Below, in pieces: positions 44,387 to 55,062 of a stretch of 64,000 nt of DNA. The position numbers and the translations under genes were made by a program. Each line of letters opens with the position of its first letter. The stretch's first letter is position 1. The DNA lies in assembly GCA_024345305.1 (NCBI GenBank), contig BRON01000011.1:868001-932000 (forward strand), written 5' to 3'. Below the pieces are notes generated by a model. That model made no database searches and was not told the origin of the DNA. It saw nothing but the letters and a program-made list of their open reading frames with translations. The stretch is from Mrakia gelida. Taxonomy: Eukaryota > Basidiomycota > Tremellomycetes > Cystofilobasidiales > Mrakiaceae.

Positions 44387-45086
44387 CTTCGGTTGTTTTA
44401 AGCGAACTTGGGGAGAAGAAGAAGGAGGAGAGAGAAGAGAGAGAAGGTCAGCTCTCGCTTGAGGAAGGACAGCTCCGAACGACCAAATCGACCTCGTTTC
44501 AAGAGATGAGAAGGCCACCGAGAAGGTGCTGAGGGGCGCATACACCCAGGGTCCTCTTCTCCGATGAGAAAATCTTCTCTTTTCGACCGTGAGAGGGAAC
44601 GGAGGAGCTCATGACGTTCCTCGCTCGCTCGCTTGACTCCTCCTGGTCGCACGTTCCCTCCTCTTCTCCCTCTGCTCTTCATCCTCCTCCTTCTGCCGCC
44701 TCTCCCTGATATATACGAGGAGACGAGCACTCACCTCTATATGATCAAGAAAGAACGAAAACGATGTCGACTCGAGAGAGCGAGAGAGCTAGAATGACGT
44801 GCTGCGAGAGGAAGAAAAAGAGACGACGACCTCGTTCGTGCTCTCCCAGCCTGTTCTTGATGAGTGAAGGGTATCGACGAGTGCGAGAGAAGGGAAGGTG
44901 AGAGAGAAAGGAAGGGAAGGAGAAGATGAAGGTAAGGTGGAGATGGTCGTGGTTAGAGAACTCCCTCTTCTCGGAGTAATGAAATCGTTTTGGGATCGTC
45001 CGAGCTCGCTGAAATCGTTACTCCTCCCTTCCCTTTCCCTCCTTCCCTTTCTTCTCACCTCCAACTGCCTCGACCTCACGATCACC
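44387..45086. promoter_or_regulatory. Divergent promoter region of the fasciclin and uS12m genes
   Basis: A 700 bp spacer with no supportable gene. CTGATATATACGAGG at about 44707 is TATA-like on the plus strand. The right third is purine-rich and then strongly pyrimidine-rich before the uS12m start. The open frame from 44898 runs into uS12m in phase but is low-complexity and is treated as leader. Confidence 0.4.
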
Positions 45087-46076
45087 ATGTCCTTCGCTCT
45101 CCCCCTCCTCCGTCGTCCGATCCTCCGCTCTCTCGCTTCCCCTTCATCCTTCCGATCCACCTCCCTCCTCACCGCTCGTCGTCCAACCCTCCCTTCCCCT
45201 TCCTCCTCCGCCCTCCTCACGAGCGTTCGACGCTCCTTCACCTCCTCCCCTCCCTCCCTCGCGACGACCCTCCAAGTTTGTCGTACCCCGCGGATAGACG
45301 TCTACCGACGATCCAAACGTAGAGATCGAGCACCTGCTCTCGAAGGGTGTCCTCAGAAGAAGGGTGTCTGCGTTCGAGTTTTCACCGCGAAGCCTAAGAA
45401 GCCCAATTCGGCTGTACGTTTCTACGTCCCTACTTCTCCCAGGCCCTTTTTGACAGGGCGGGAGGTTAGATTGGCTTCGCGCTCATTCGCTGACATATAC
45501 TTTCGCTTCGTTCGACTTGGTTTCGGGCTGGTGCAGGTCCGTAAAGTCTGTCGAGTCAAGATCTCCACGGGAAAGTTCGTGATGGCCTACATTCCTGGAG
45601 AGGGTCACAACCTGCAGGAACATAGTGTCGTGCTCATTCGAGGTGGGAGGACTCAGGATTTGCCGGGTGTGAAGTGAGTGGCCCCCTCTCAAACCTCTTC
45701 TCGACGAGAGCGAAGGCAGACAAGGAAGGGAAGGAACGGAGCGAGCTCGCACTTTTCGTCTCCTTCCCTCCTCCTTCCTCCCTTCCCCTCTCCCCTCTCC
45801 TCGCATCTTGCCCTCCTTTGGGTCCTAGACTGGCGCTGATACGCTTTCATCGCTTCGCTCTTTGCAGATACAAAGTCATCCGAGGAGCTCAGGATTGTGC
45901 TGGAGTTGTGGGACGACTGAAGTCGAGGTCGAAGTACGGAGGTCAGTTCGCGAGCTCACGTCCTCCCTTCCTTCCCTTCTCTTCTTCCTACCTGCCCCGT
46001 TCATCTCTCTCCACTGACTCGTCTCTCATCTCGTTGATGTTGGGTTCACACAGCCAAGAAGCCCAAGACCAAGTAG
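45087..46076 (+). CDS. MRPS12: Mitochondrial small-subunit ribosomal protein uS12m
   Basis: Decoding-centre protein of the mitochondrial ribosome. The N-terminal 55 or so residues ([20 protein letters not shown], rich in Arg and Ser, no acids) are a mitochondrial presequence. The mature part has [40 protein letters not shown], the loop [19 protein letters not shown] and [19 protein letters not shown], all diagnostic of uS12, and ends KKPKTK. Four exons: 45087-45413, 45537-45673, 45868-45941 and 46054-46076, with matching phases. The start is the Met that opens the presequence. Nuclear coding with a presequence is the normal fungal situation. Confidence 0.95.
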
Positions 46077-46442
46077 TGAGAACGAGGTGGAGGGTCTGGG
46101 TTTTGGGTCGAGACGACCGGAGGAAGGGATCATGATGATGAGCTCTTTCTCTCTTTGCCAACTCTTCCCCAAGCTCTCTAGCTGGAGGGAAAGATCTCTG
46201 AACTGCGGCTTCAGCCACGGCTGCAAGATCGTCTAAGAGAAGTGAAGAGCCCAGACGGAGGGGGGGGCGCGTCGACTCGGGACGCAAGGCGAACGTACTC
46301 GACGCGTCGAGTGTTCGTACTCGTTCTCTTCAGCCTCGCCGTACTGGCTCGCTCGCAAACGCCCATCAGGGATCGTCCACCTTATCGGTCTGAGACTATG
46401 TATATCTTCGCGGAACTAGAAACTCGAACGTAAAGCCTCCCA
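46077..46442. other. Convergent intergenic region
   Basis: This holds the 3' ends of uS12m and the second F-box locus. It contains a run of eight G at about 46261 and a GACGCGTCGAG palindrome at about 46300. No gene or RNA is seen. Confidence 0.35.
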
Positions 46443-47737
46443 TCAATCTTCCCTCCTCGTCTCGCTCATCACCCACAAATCAAGAGAAGTCCACCTTACA
46501 TCCCCACCAAGAATGCCGATCTTCTCGAGGAACGTCGGAATGTCTTCCTCGTCCGCGTCCTCGGTCGTCTCGACATCCTCCGACGTCTTGGTCCAGAATG
46601 CGGCTCTGATGAACGGGTCGTCTGGCGAGCATCGACGAAGACAAGCCTCGAAGACCGACGTGCTCTTGGTTCCCTCGACGAGAAGGAACTGACTCGGGAC
46701 CAAGGGAGACGAAGTACTCGAGTTGACTCCAATGCGAAGAGAACGAATCGACGAAGTCGGACGGGACGAAGCGAACGGTTGGAGGAGAACGGTAGTCGTC
46801 GAATTGGCCTGTCCAGAGCTGAAGTATGGACGGATTGACGAAACGAAGGAGGTCCTTCCAGACTTTGAGGTCGTCGGCGTCCTTCATCTCGGCGGCGAGG
46901 ATCCTGACGCGGAGTGGGGATGGCGGAGAGGAGAGGGAGGAAGCGAGGTCGACGAGATCCTTGAACGCGTTGGCGACGGGAAGGCCGTAGAATCGAACTT
47001 CCGTTGAGAATAGGAGGGAAGTGATGCGTTCGGATTTGGGAGACGGGTCGAAGACCTGCGTCAAGAAAGAGGAGGGTCAGCGAAATAAAAAGAGACACGC
47101 GAGAGTGTCGAGGAGGGCCTGAAGCTCACCCTGGATTCAACGAAGTTGCAGGCTCTGTTTGGACCTAAGAAGATGCTGTCTCCATAGACATGCTTGGAGG
47201 CGATCTCCAGGAGCCTGTAGGAGACCAGGCACAAGGCCAGATGCTCATCCTTTCCGAGGAGCTTGAAGATGATGTTGAGGAGCTCGACGGGGAGGGAGAG
47301 GAGTGAGGCGGGAGGTCCAGCTGCGACGAGGGGAGGAGGGAGGACCTCGTACTTCTCCTGGGAAGAGTGAAGGAGTATATCAGAGTCAGCTCGCCGCATC
47401 TCCCATCCTTGAGAGACAGGAATGAAAGAAGGAAGGGGAGACGAACGAGAGACCAAAGCCATCGACCTTCCTCCTCCCTCCCTTCCTCCCTTCGACTCTC
47501 CCAAACCCAGAACCCTCCAGGGATCGCAGCTCTCGAGAGCTCTCCGATGATGAGCTCCTGATCCTTGTTGATCTTCTTGAAGGTCTCGTTCTCGAGGGAC
47601 AGTCGAGTGATGGAGGACGCTTGACGAGCGATGGAGGACTGTTGAGCTTCGTTCTCCGACTTGAGCTGAGCGATGGACGACGCTTGAAGACGAGTTTGCT
47701 CTTCGAGTTGAGCGAGTCGGAAGAGGATGAGGTCCAT
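46443..47737 (-). pseudogene. F-box/coiled-coil protein gene (family copy 2) with a one-base frameshift
   Basis: The start at 47737 gives MDLILFRLAQLEEQTRLQAS, then SSIARQASSITRLSLENETF (coiled coil), then the signature LSRAAIPGGFWVWESRREEG. Exon 2 has an intact F-box (LLSLPVELLNIIFKLLGKDE, then LCLVSYRLLEIASKHVYGDS) and exon 3 begins VFDPSPKSERITSLLFSTEV. Near 46670-46690 the DNA has one base more than copy 1. The homologous frame (SQFLLVEGTKSTSVFEACLR, RRCSPDDPFIRAAF) therefore continues in another frame to 46443, while the frame in use runs to a new stop at 46480 with an unrelated tail. The product would keep coiled coil and F-box but lose the last third. It could still be expressed as a shortened adaptor. 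The signature exon is nearly identical in DNA to copy 1. Confidence 0.6.
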
Positions 47738-47946
47738 CGAGACGAGAGATGAATAATGTTCTGAGAAAAGAAGGGGGTAGGGAGTGTTGTGGTCGATGGA
47801 CGAACATCGCGCGACGAAACGAAAGAGGTTGAGCTCGCTCGCTCGTTTCCTTCCTTCCCTCCCGACGACTTCCTCCTCCCAGAAACACATCTTTCTCTCT
47901 CAATCTCCCCTTTACCCACTCTTCAGTCTCCGACTCTCGTCTTGAG
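47738..47946. promoter_or_regulatory. Spacer between F-box copy 2 and an F-box gene fragment
   Basis: A 209 bp head-to-head spacer. It keeps the GAGGTTGAGCTCG block seen in the other family promoters but has no CACGTG box. Its right half is a pyrimidine-rich leader in front of the ATG at 47947. Confidence 0.4.
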
Positions 47947-48070
47947 ATGGATCACATTCTCGCTCGAATCGATCAAGTCGTGGCGCAAGCGCGCCAGCAA
48001 GCTTCCTCCATCACGCGAAGGAAGCTCAAACCTCGACCATCGCGCGTCTCTCCCTCTCTGTCTCACTCAC
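47947..48070 (+). pseudogene. 5' fragment of another F-box/coiled-coil family member
   Basis: ATG at 47947 starts MDHILARIDQVVAQARQQAS, plainly related to the N-termini of copies 2 and 3. After SSI the DNA lacks about 15 bases present in copy 3 and changes frame, although GAAGCTCAAACCTCGACCAT and CGTCTCTCC still follow the family sequence. Homology ends near 48070, so only the first 40 or so codons remain and there is no F-box. It is a relic, divergently oriented to copy 2. Confidence 0.6.
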
Positions 48071-48228
48071 TCTACGGCGTTCCAAAAAGAGTAAACCCAT
48101 ACTAAATCAATCAAAAAGAGAAACGACAGACACAAAGCCCCCACCACCCTTCCCTCTCTCCCCTCGCTCCCACCCCTCCTCCCTCCCTCCCTACTCTCCC
48201 CCCCCCCTGCCCCCTTATCGCGCAGCGC

Positions 48229-51067
48229 CTACTTGCACCTCTGCGCAATAATGTTAGGTCCACTCTCCTTCCACTCCTCCTTGGAGATCCAAAGCTGATG
48301 GAACGTTCCGAGCGAGGCGAGGATCGATCCTCCGAGCCAGGACGAGTACCGTCGCTCGACCGAGTGTCCGGGGGCGTGGATTCGGATTTTTTGCTGTGAA
48401 GGCGAAGAGGGGAGATGAGGAGGAGGATGAGGAGTGAGGAGGGGAGAGAGGAAGGCAGTGGGGGAGAGGGAAGGAAGGGGGAGGGAAGAGGTTAGCAAGA
48501 GTTGGATTCGGGCTCGACGCGTCTCGTCTCGCCTTCCCTCCGTCCTACTCGCCACCCAGATACATCAAGACAGAGAAGGGATGTGAGACAACTCACTCCA
48601 GGAGCCAACTGCGCCATCTCCCAATTGAACCTATCCGTCACACCTGGCAGCAAACTTCCGCCTCCCACGAGGATGATGTTGGACAGGAGACCCGCTCGAA
48701 CGTCGAGGTCGCAAGCCATGACGGATTCGGCGGCGAGTTTGGAGATGGAGACGATTTGTTCGAGGGCGTTGGAGTGGGGGGTGGTGGGGGTTGAGCGGAG
48801 GGAGGGGGGGACGGGTTTAGACTGGGAGAAAGGAGGGTGGAAAGGAGAAGGGAGGAGAGGGGAGGGGAGGGGAGTTAGCGCGACGAGAGGCGAGATAAGA
48901 GAAGGGAGCGGGACGGATGGAGGGAAAAGAAGATGGGAAAGGAGAGGACGAGAAGAGGAAGAAGAGGGAAGGTAAGAGAAGGGTCGAAAGGACTCACTCG
49001 ATCGATGAAGTTAGGGTTGAACAATCCCTCCGACAACCTGAACCTCTCGGCTCCGAACTGAGCGTTGTAACCATCAGGGAACTCGAACGGACGTGTTGGT
49101 CGTTGAAGGACGTATCTGCACCATCGAAGAAAGAGCACTCAAGTCAGTTGACGTCGATGGAAGCGACGTTCGACGCGTGGGAAGTAGCGATGCTCGACGC
49201 GTCTCTTCCTTTCCTCCCTTCCTCCACCTTGAACAAAAGTCGAAACGAGACGACTCACCGCTCATCATAAGGTGTCTCCAGCACAGCAGCACAACTCTCC
49301 CTCCATCCTTCAACAACCCTCGTCTGCTGGTACTCCTTCCACGAAGCGGTCGTTCCGGCTAGACGATCCTCTCGAAGGGTCGCTTTGGGAGGTTGGAGAG
49401 CGGGGACGGGAGTTCGGGTTTTGATGAGTTGGTGCGGACTGGAGGCGGCGGATTCATGGGTCGGGGAGGAAAGAGGAATGAAGAGAGCAGAGTAAAGACG
49501 AGTCAGCGAACGAGCGTCGACGAGTGTCAGAGGAAGAAGAAGGGACGAAGAGCTGGGACGAACGTAAGATCGAGAGGGAAGGCTCGTCCGGGTTGGGGAG
49601 CAGATTCGAGCCAGGCCTTCATCTGAGATTGGAGGAGAGTCATGGCGAGGGGTTGTCGTCGGGTTCCTGCGTTTGTAAGGAAAGCCAGAAAAGGAGGGAA
49701 GGAAGGGAGATGGGTGAGCTTCGAGCTCAACTCGAACGAGCTCCTTCGCGCGACCCTCCCACTCCTCTCATCTCCACTCCTCCTTCTTCGCTAGCAACTC
49801 TTATGTTTTCTCTGCTAGAGAGAGAGATCCAGAACTCACCAACTCTCAGAACGTATCCCTCACAAACCGGCGTCACGCTCATCACCTCGCTCCCGATATC
49901 GACCACCAACGCCGTTCCCTTCCCACTCGCAAAGGCACTGAGCACTCCCGAGCACGCCGTGTACCAAGCTGGGACTCCTTCCTGCTCGAAGACGAGTTCG
50001 GCCATGGTTTCTCTGTTCTTGGGGGTGTTCCAGGCTGGTTCGGTCGTGAGGAGAGGGTGGGAGGAAGGGTCGACGCGGAGACGGTGGTGGAGGGCGTGGT
50101 TGACGATGGAGGGGAGGGCGGAGGGGTCGGCGACTGCATGGAGGCGATGAGAGGAGGAGTTGAAGGGTCAGTAAGAGTCGAGAAACAGTGAAGGATGGGT
50201 GGGGATGGCGGAGAGACGAGGGGAGCTCGAGGAAGGGAGAGTGCTGGAGGTTGGAAGCTGGTGAGAGCTCCTGAGGCAGCATCCGACTTCCTCGCGTGGA
50301 TGGATGAAGAGCATACAGCTCGGGAGCTACTGGTCCTTCCCCTCAAGGTCTCGAAAAGAGTGAGGTAAGGATCAAACGAGCTCCCAAAGGAACTGAAGAG
50401 CTCGGTCTCCCTTCCTCCTTCTTCGAGCTCACTCGCCCTCCTCCAATGCCTCCAGCTCCCCAGCAGCTCCTCCGACGAGCTGCCAGGATATCAAGCAGCA
50501 TACAGGTTGCCCCCTGCAGCCTGGATGTATGCTCCAGACCTCCCTGCCTGTCCATCCTCGAGCTCCCTCCCTCTGGTCCTCCTTCTCGCGAGCTCACCCT
50601 CCCTCCCTCCCATCCCATCTTCCCTTCTCCTCCCTCCCTCCCTCCCTCTTCCCTTCCTCCCATCCACGCTCGAGAAGAAGACACGACGAACTCACGAATC
50701 CCATCACTCATCATACTCCCTACCTCCATGCCTGCTCTCCATCCATTCGCTCCCTCCTCTCCCACAAAGTACTTCCTCACTTTCCCTCCCTCCCCGTCCT
50801 CGTCGAGGTAACCGTGAGCTGTAGGGATCACGCATTTGGGGACATCTTCTCCTGCGTAGCCGGCTCGGGTGGTGTGAGATCCGATGTCAAGGACGATGGC
50901 GGATACTGAGGCAAAGGAAGGAGGTCAGTGAGGGTGAGGAGGGGAGGAAGGGAGAGGGGGAGAGCGTACCTTCGTCTGTGAGGGAGGAAGAGCGAGCGAG
51001 GGGTCAGCGAACGAGCGAGAGTATATATACAGATGGGGTTGCGCTTACCTCCTCCGTAAACGACCAT
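48229..51067 (-). CDS. ARP4: Actin-related protein Arp4 (NuA4/INO80/SWR1 subunit)
   Basis: Nuclear actin-like protein shared by the NuA4, INO80 and SWR1 chromatin complexes. The start at 51067 gives MVVYGG; a 6-base exon adds DE; then [20 protein letters not shown] and [17 protein letters not shown] (actin phosphate-1 region). Later parts include [20 protein letters not shown] (phosphate-2), [36 protein letters not shown] (adenosine-binding region) and [20 protein letters not shown] followed by [19 protein letters not shown]. It ends [10 protein letters not shown]. The YGGDEVSA start and the KIRIHAPG and QRCK end are typical of Arp4 rather than actin. Inserts relative to actin are Ser/Gly-rich. 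Many short introns are present. It is divergent from BET2. Confidence 0.9.
50970..50975 (-). other. ARP4: Six-base microexon of ARP4
   Basis: Read on the minus strand, the bases are ACGAAG between an acceptor ending CACAG and a donor GTACGC. Exon 1 ends GGAG and exon 3 begins TATCCGCC, so only inclusion of ACGAAG gives [14 protein letters not shown], the conserved Arp4 N-terminus. Skipping it keeps the frame but deletes Asp-Glu. Confidence 0.8.
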
Positions 51068-51337
51068 GATTGAAAGATGAAAGAAAAGGGTGGGATGGGG
51101 GAGTGGTTGGAGGGTGAGGAGGACGACGAGGGACAGCGAAAACGAAAGCGGACGCGCTTGAGTTCGAGCGAAGCAGGAGGAAGGAGGCAAAGTAGACTCT
51201 TAACCGTCAGCAGCTCGTCTTAAGGACCTTTTCAACGACTCTATATACACTCAGCAGCAAGCTCTTCGTTTCCACCCGCGAAACTCTCATCGAAACCCTC
51301 ACTCCAACGGTCTCAAGAGACGCCAACGCTCAACGAC
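51068..51337. promoter_or_regulatory. Divergent ARP4/BET2 promoter
   Basis: A 270 bp spacer. CTATATACACTC at about 51240 is a TATA-like site towards BET2. No other element is recognised. Confidence 0.4.
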
Positions 51338-53315
51338 ATGTCAGCTTCGACCTCCTCCCTCCCTCCTCCTTCCTCTTCTTCCACCCCTTCCACCGCCGCT
51401 TCCACCCTCGCCATCGATCTTCACGTCAAGTATATCCAGTCCCTCTCCAATGTGAGCCCGCTCTCCTTCCCTCCTCACTTTCACCCTTCAAGCGCAAGCT
51501 CACTCTTCTCCCTCCTTCTCGCTTCTCGTTTCCAGGAATCGGACCTCTCGTACCACATGTCTGAGCACCTCCGCCTGAACGGAATATACTGGGGTCTCAC
51601 AGCTCTCTACATCATGAATCACCAAGACGCTCTCAACAGACAGGACATGATCGATTGGGTGATGAGCTGTTGGGATGACAAGGGAGGTGAGTACGAGCTC
51701 AACCATCTCCTTCTTCTCCGTTTCGTTCGAAGCTGACTTGTTGTTGTTTTCGGTTTGTTTTGGACGACAGGAGGATTCGGAGCCCACCCTAAACACGATG
51801 CCCATGCGCTCACGACGCTCTCAGCCATTCAGATCCTGTTGATGCAGGATGCGGGTCATCTCCTTGACGTGGAGAGGCTCACGACCTGTCCGTCTCGTCT
51901 CGTCTTCCTCTCTCTCTCCCTCTTTGCCCCTCACCCGTTCTCCCACTGACCTTCGTTCTCCTCCCACCACTTCCTACCTCTCCCAAACCTCGCTCCGCTC
52001 GGTCCACAGTCTTCCTCTCCCTCCAAACGCCCAGCGGGACCTTCGCGGGCGACAAATGGGGCGAAACAGACACTCGGTTCCTCTACATCGCTGTTTCCGC
52101 CTTGTCCCTCCTTGGGACGCTGGATCGGTTGGATAGGGAGAAGACGCTTGGGTGGTTGAGGAAGTGTAGGAATTTCGATCAGGGGTTCGGGTGGGGAGAG
52201 GGGAGTGAGACGCATGGCGGGTCGGGTGAGTCGTCGCGCGTTTTGGTTTCGTTCAGTCGTCGTCGAGTTTCGGTCGAAGACGAGAAGGTAGGAAGGAAGA
52301 GAGAGCGAGAGGATGATGGTGGTGTAGAGTCGAACATCTGGGCAGTCTGGCTTGGCTGTATCGAGGACAAACGAACGAACCAACGAACGAACGAACGTCA
52401 AGCTGACCTCCTCGACCCTCCCTCCTCTTCGCTTTCCCGCAGTATTCGTCTGCCTAGCAGCCCTCTCTATCCTCGACGCCCTCGACTCCGAAGTAGACGC
52501 CGAGACCCTTGGATGGTGGCTCGCTGAACGGCAACTTCCCAACGGAGGTCTGAACGGACGGCCTGAGAAGCTCGAGGATGTGAGTACGCCTGACGCGTCG
52601 GGTCCTTCCTCCCTCCTCCTCTCCCTCTCGTTCCGCACGCTCGCACCAAACCAAAACTGACTCCTTTCACTTCACCTTTGGCTGGTCTCGGTGCGCGATG
52701 GAACAGGTCTGCTACTCATGGTGGAACCTAGCGGCTTTGAGCATCATCAACAAACTTCATTGGATCGACGCGTCAAAACTCGAGGGCTTCATTTTGAGCG
52801 CTCAGGTGAGTCTTTTTCGAACCCACCACCTCTCCCCTCCCTTCTTCTGCATCCCTTGGTCGCAATCATCCTCCTCTCGACTCGCTCGTAAGGAGGCGAA
52901 GAACCCACGAGCGAGAATCGAGCTCGAACTGACGCGTCTTCCCTCCCTCCCTCTCGCTTCGCTTCGCTTCGCTCCACCTCCTCAGGACCCCGAAGGAGGA
53001 GGCATAGCCGACCGACCTGGAGATATGGTTGATGTTTTCCATACCATTTTCGGAGTTGCTGGTTCGTCCCCAACCTCCCAACCTCCCACTCTTTTCCTCC
53101 CTTCCCTCTCCTCCCTGCACCCTTCCTCGCGCGCCTCGCTGACTCTCCCCTTCGTTCCCCTTTCGTCTTCGCTTCGTTTGCGTGCAGGCCTGAGCCTACT
53201 CGGCTACCCCGGCCTGCAGGACATCGACCCAGTGTACTGCATGCCTGTGGCGTTGATCGAGAAGATGGGATTGAGGAAGGGGTGGGGGTGTTTGGCGAGG
53301 AGGTCGTCGAGTTGA
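51338..53315 (+). CDS. BET2: Rab geranylgeranyltransferase beta subunit
   Basis: Catalytic subunit of type II geranylgeranyltransferase, which prenylates Rab GTPases with the alpha subunit Bet4 and an escort protein. After a Ser/Pro-rich start come [15 protein letters not shown] and [20 protein letters not shown], then prenyltransferase alpha-alpha repeats: [80 protein letters not shown] and [20 protein letters not shown]. Zinc ligands are visible as the Asp and Cys of LEDVCYSWW and the His of [10 protein letters not shown]. Seven or eight exons join in phase and the length is normal for the family. The last residues (LARRSSS) are not conserved. Confidence 0.95.
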
Positions 53316-53613
53316 TGAGATGAGGGTTTTGCCTATGGGTTTGTGCGTGTGGAAAGGAGGGGAGGGGGAGAGATAGCGAGGGAGGGAGAAGGAGGGGAAG
53401 AGTGGATATATGGGGCAAAAGAGGAGAACGGAGGCGAGGCGGAGGACGGAGAGGGAGAGGGTCAGGATCGAAGCGACGCGTCTCGTTCGGACGAACGAGT
53501 TCTTAGGTGCTTTCGGTGATGCGAGAAAGAAGCAGGAGAAAACGAGGATGGAGAAGATCATGGTGCATACGAATCGATAGCGTAGTGAAACGAGAACGAA
53601 GACCGTGAGAAGA

Positions 53614-54883
53614 TCAAGTCTCGCCAGCAACCGCGCCCTCCTGCTCCGCCTTCTCGCGCTCCATCATCTCGAGAAACACGAACTCGGACAACCACGGAGC
53701 TTGCTCCTCGAACGACAAAACGTCCAAAGAGCCCAAGTCTTCCTCCATCGCGACGCTTCTGCTTTCATTGTTTTCGACGCGAGCGAAAAAGAGACCGTGG
53801 CCAAGGCTTCGAAAGGTCTCGCCCAAGGCAGAGCGGGCTGAATCCTCCAGGAGGTAAGCTTTTCCAGCCCAGAGGATCCTCTCGAGGCTGACCCACTCGG
53901 AAGTGAGGGAATCGAATGGGGAGGAGATGCGGGTGATGGTGGGAAGACGATGCCAGGAAGGGATCGACGCGTCGTGCTCGTCGTCGTCTTCATCGTCTTC
54001 CGTGACGAGCATGGCGGATTTGGGGTCGAAGAACCGAAAGAAGGGAGCCCAATTCTTCACCATGGCTCCCACGTCCTGGGCCTTGAGGCCGACGTCGCGC
54101 AAGGACATCCTCAGGAAGGAGGGAGGCGGGGAGACGTGGAACTCCTCGAGCGACGAGAATTGATCCGAGTCCATTTCGGCATCCGTGAGGTAGAGGGTCC
54201 GAGGGATGAGAAGATCGGTGATTCGTTGGCTTCGTGGGGAGTATTCCGAGATCTTGAGAGAGGGAAAGGAGTGAGTGGGTGAGTGGAGAAGTGGGGAGAG
54301 GACGAACGAGAGGGGAGACAAGAGGAAACTCACCCTTGGAAGAAGGAATGTGAGAGCAACCCCATCATGCAAGGAGACGGTTTCTTACATCTCCGGTCCA
54401 AAGACTCGAAGAAGCCTGAACGAGACTCGGTGCAGCGAGAGATGATCCTCGCGCTCGAGCATTCCCGAGATCATCTTGAGGAGCTCGACGGGAAGCGATT
54501 CGAGCGACGGAGGAGGTCCAGTGCGGCGAGCGACGATGGGAGGAGGCGACCTGAACTTCTCCTGATGGCGAGTAAGGAGAGAAAGAGGGGGTCAGGGCCT
54601 CGAGAAGCTAGGAAGGAGGAAGGAACGCAAGAGCTCACCAACGACCCATCGAGGCCCTCCCCCCTTCGCACTCTCCCAGATCCAGAACCCCGAAGAAACT
54701 CTCGCCATCCCTCCTATGACATGAACTACCTGCCTGACCTGCTCTTCGAGCGCTTCGTTGTCCGACGAGAGACGAGCGATGGTCGAGCTTTGAGCTTCCT
54801 TCGCGGAGGAAAGCTGAGCGATGGAGGAAGCTTGTTGGCGAGCTTGCGCCTAGTTGGTGGATTCGAGCGAGGATAAGATCCAT
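53614..54883 (-). pseudogene. F-box/coiled-coil family copy 3, broken by a frameshift and a stop
   Basis: The start at 54883 gives MDLILARIHQL, but the family coiled coil (RQQASSIAQLSSAKEAQSST, IARLSSDNEALEEQVRQVV) and signature SSGFWIWESAKGGGP lie in another frame. Compared with the 47947 fragment, two bases are missing at about 54848-54852. Exon 2 has an F-box (LESLPVELLKMISGMLERED, LSLHRVSFRLLRVFGPEM) but ends in TAA at 54385-54387, where the other copies continue. The C-terminal exon (SEYSPRSQRITDLLIPRTLY to MEREKAEQEGAVAGET) remains open to 53614. Two independent lesions suggest a pseudogene, though the long open C-terminal exon shows the decay is recent or that a downstream start is used. 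It is head to head with a MYND gene, as in copy 1. Confidence 0.6.
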
Positions 54884-55062
54884 TTGAAATGAGGTGATGG
54901 TGGTGGAGAGTGGATGAAAGGGAAGAAGAAAAAGGGAAACACGTGTTCAAAGGGGAAGAGGGAGTCGGGAGGGAAGAGGAGAGGAGGGTGAAGTTGAGCT
55001 CGAGCCTCGACGTTCCTTCCATTCCCTCTTCCTTCCTCCTTCTCCCTCCCTTCCTTTCCTAC
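54884..55062. promoter_or_regulatory. Divergent promoter of the F-box/MYND pair (copy B) with CACGTG
   Basis: Exactly 179 bp, the same length as the spacer at 20678-20856. It has AAACACGTG (E-box at 54940-54945) and GAAGTTGAGCTCGA further on, in the same order as copy A. Its conservation in length and elements supports duplication of the whole divergent unit. Confidence 0.55.
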
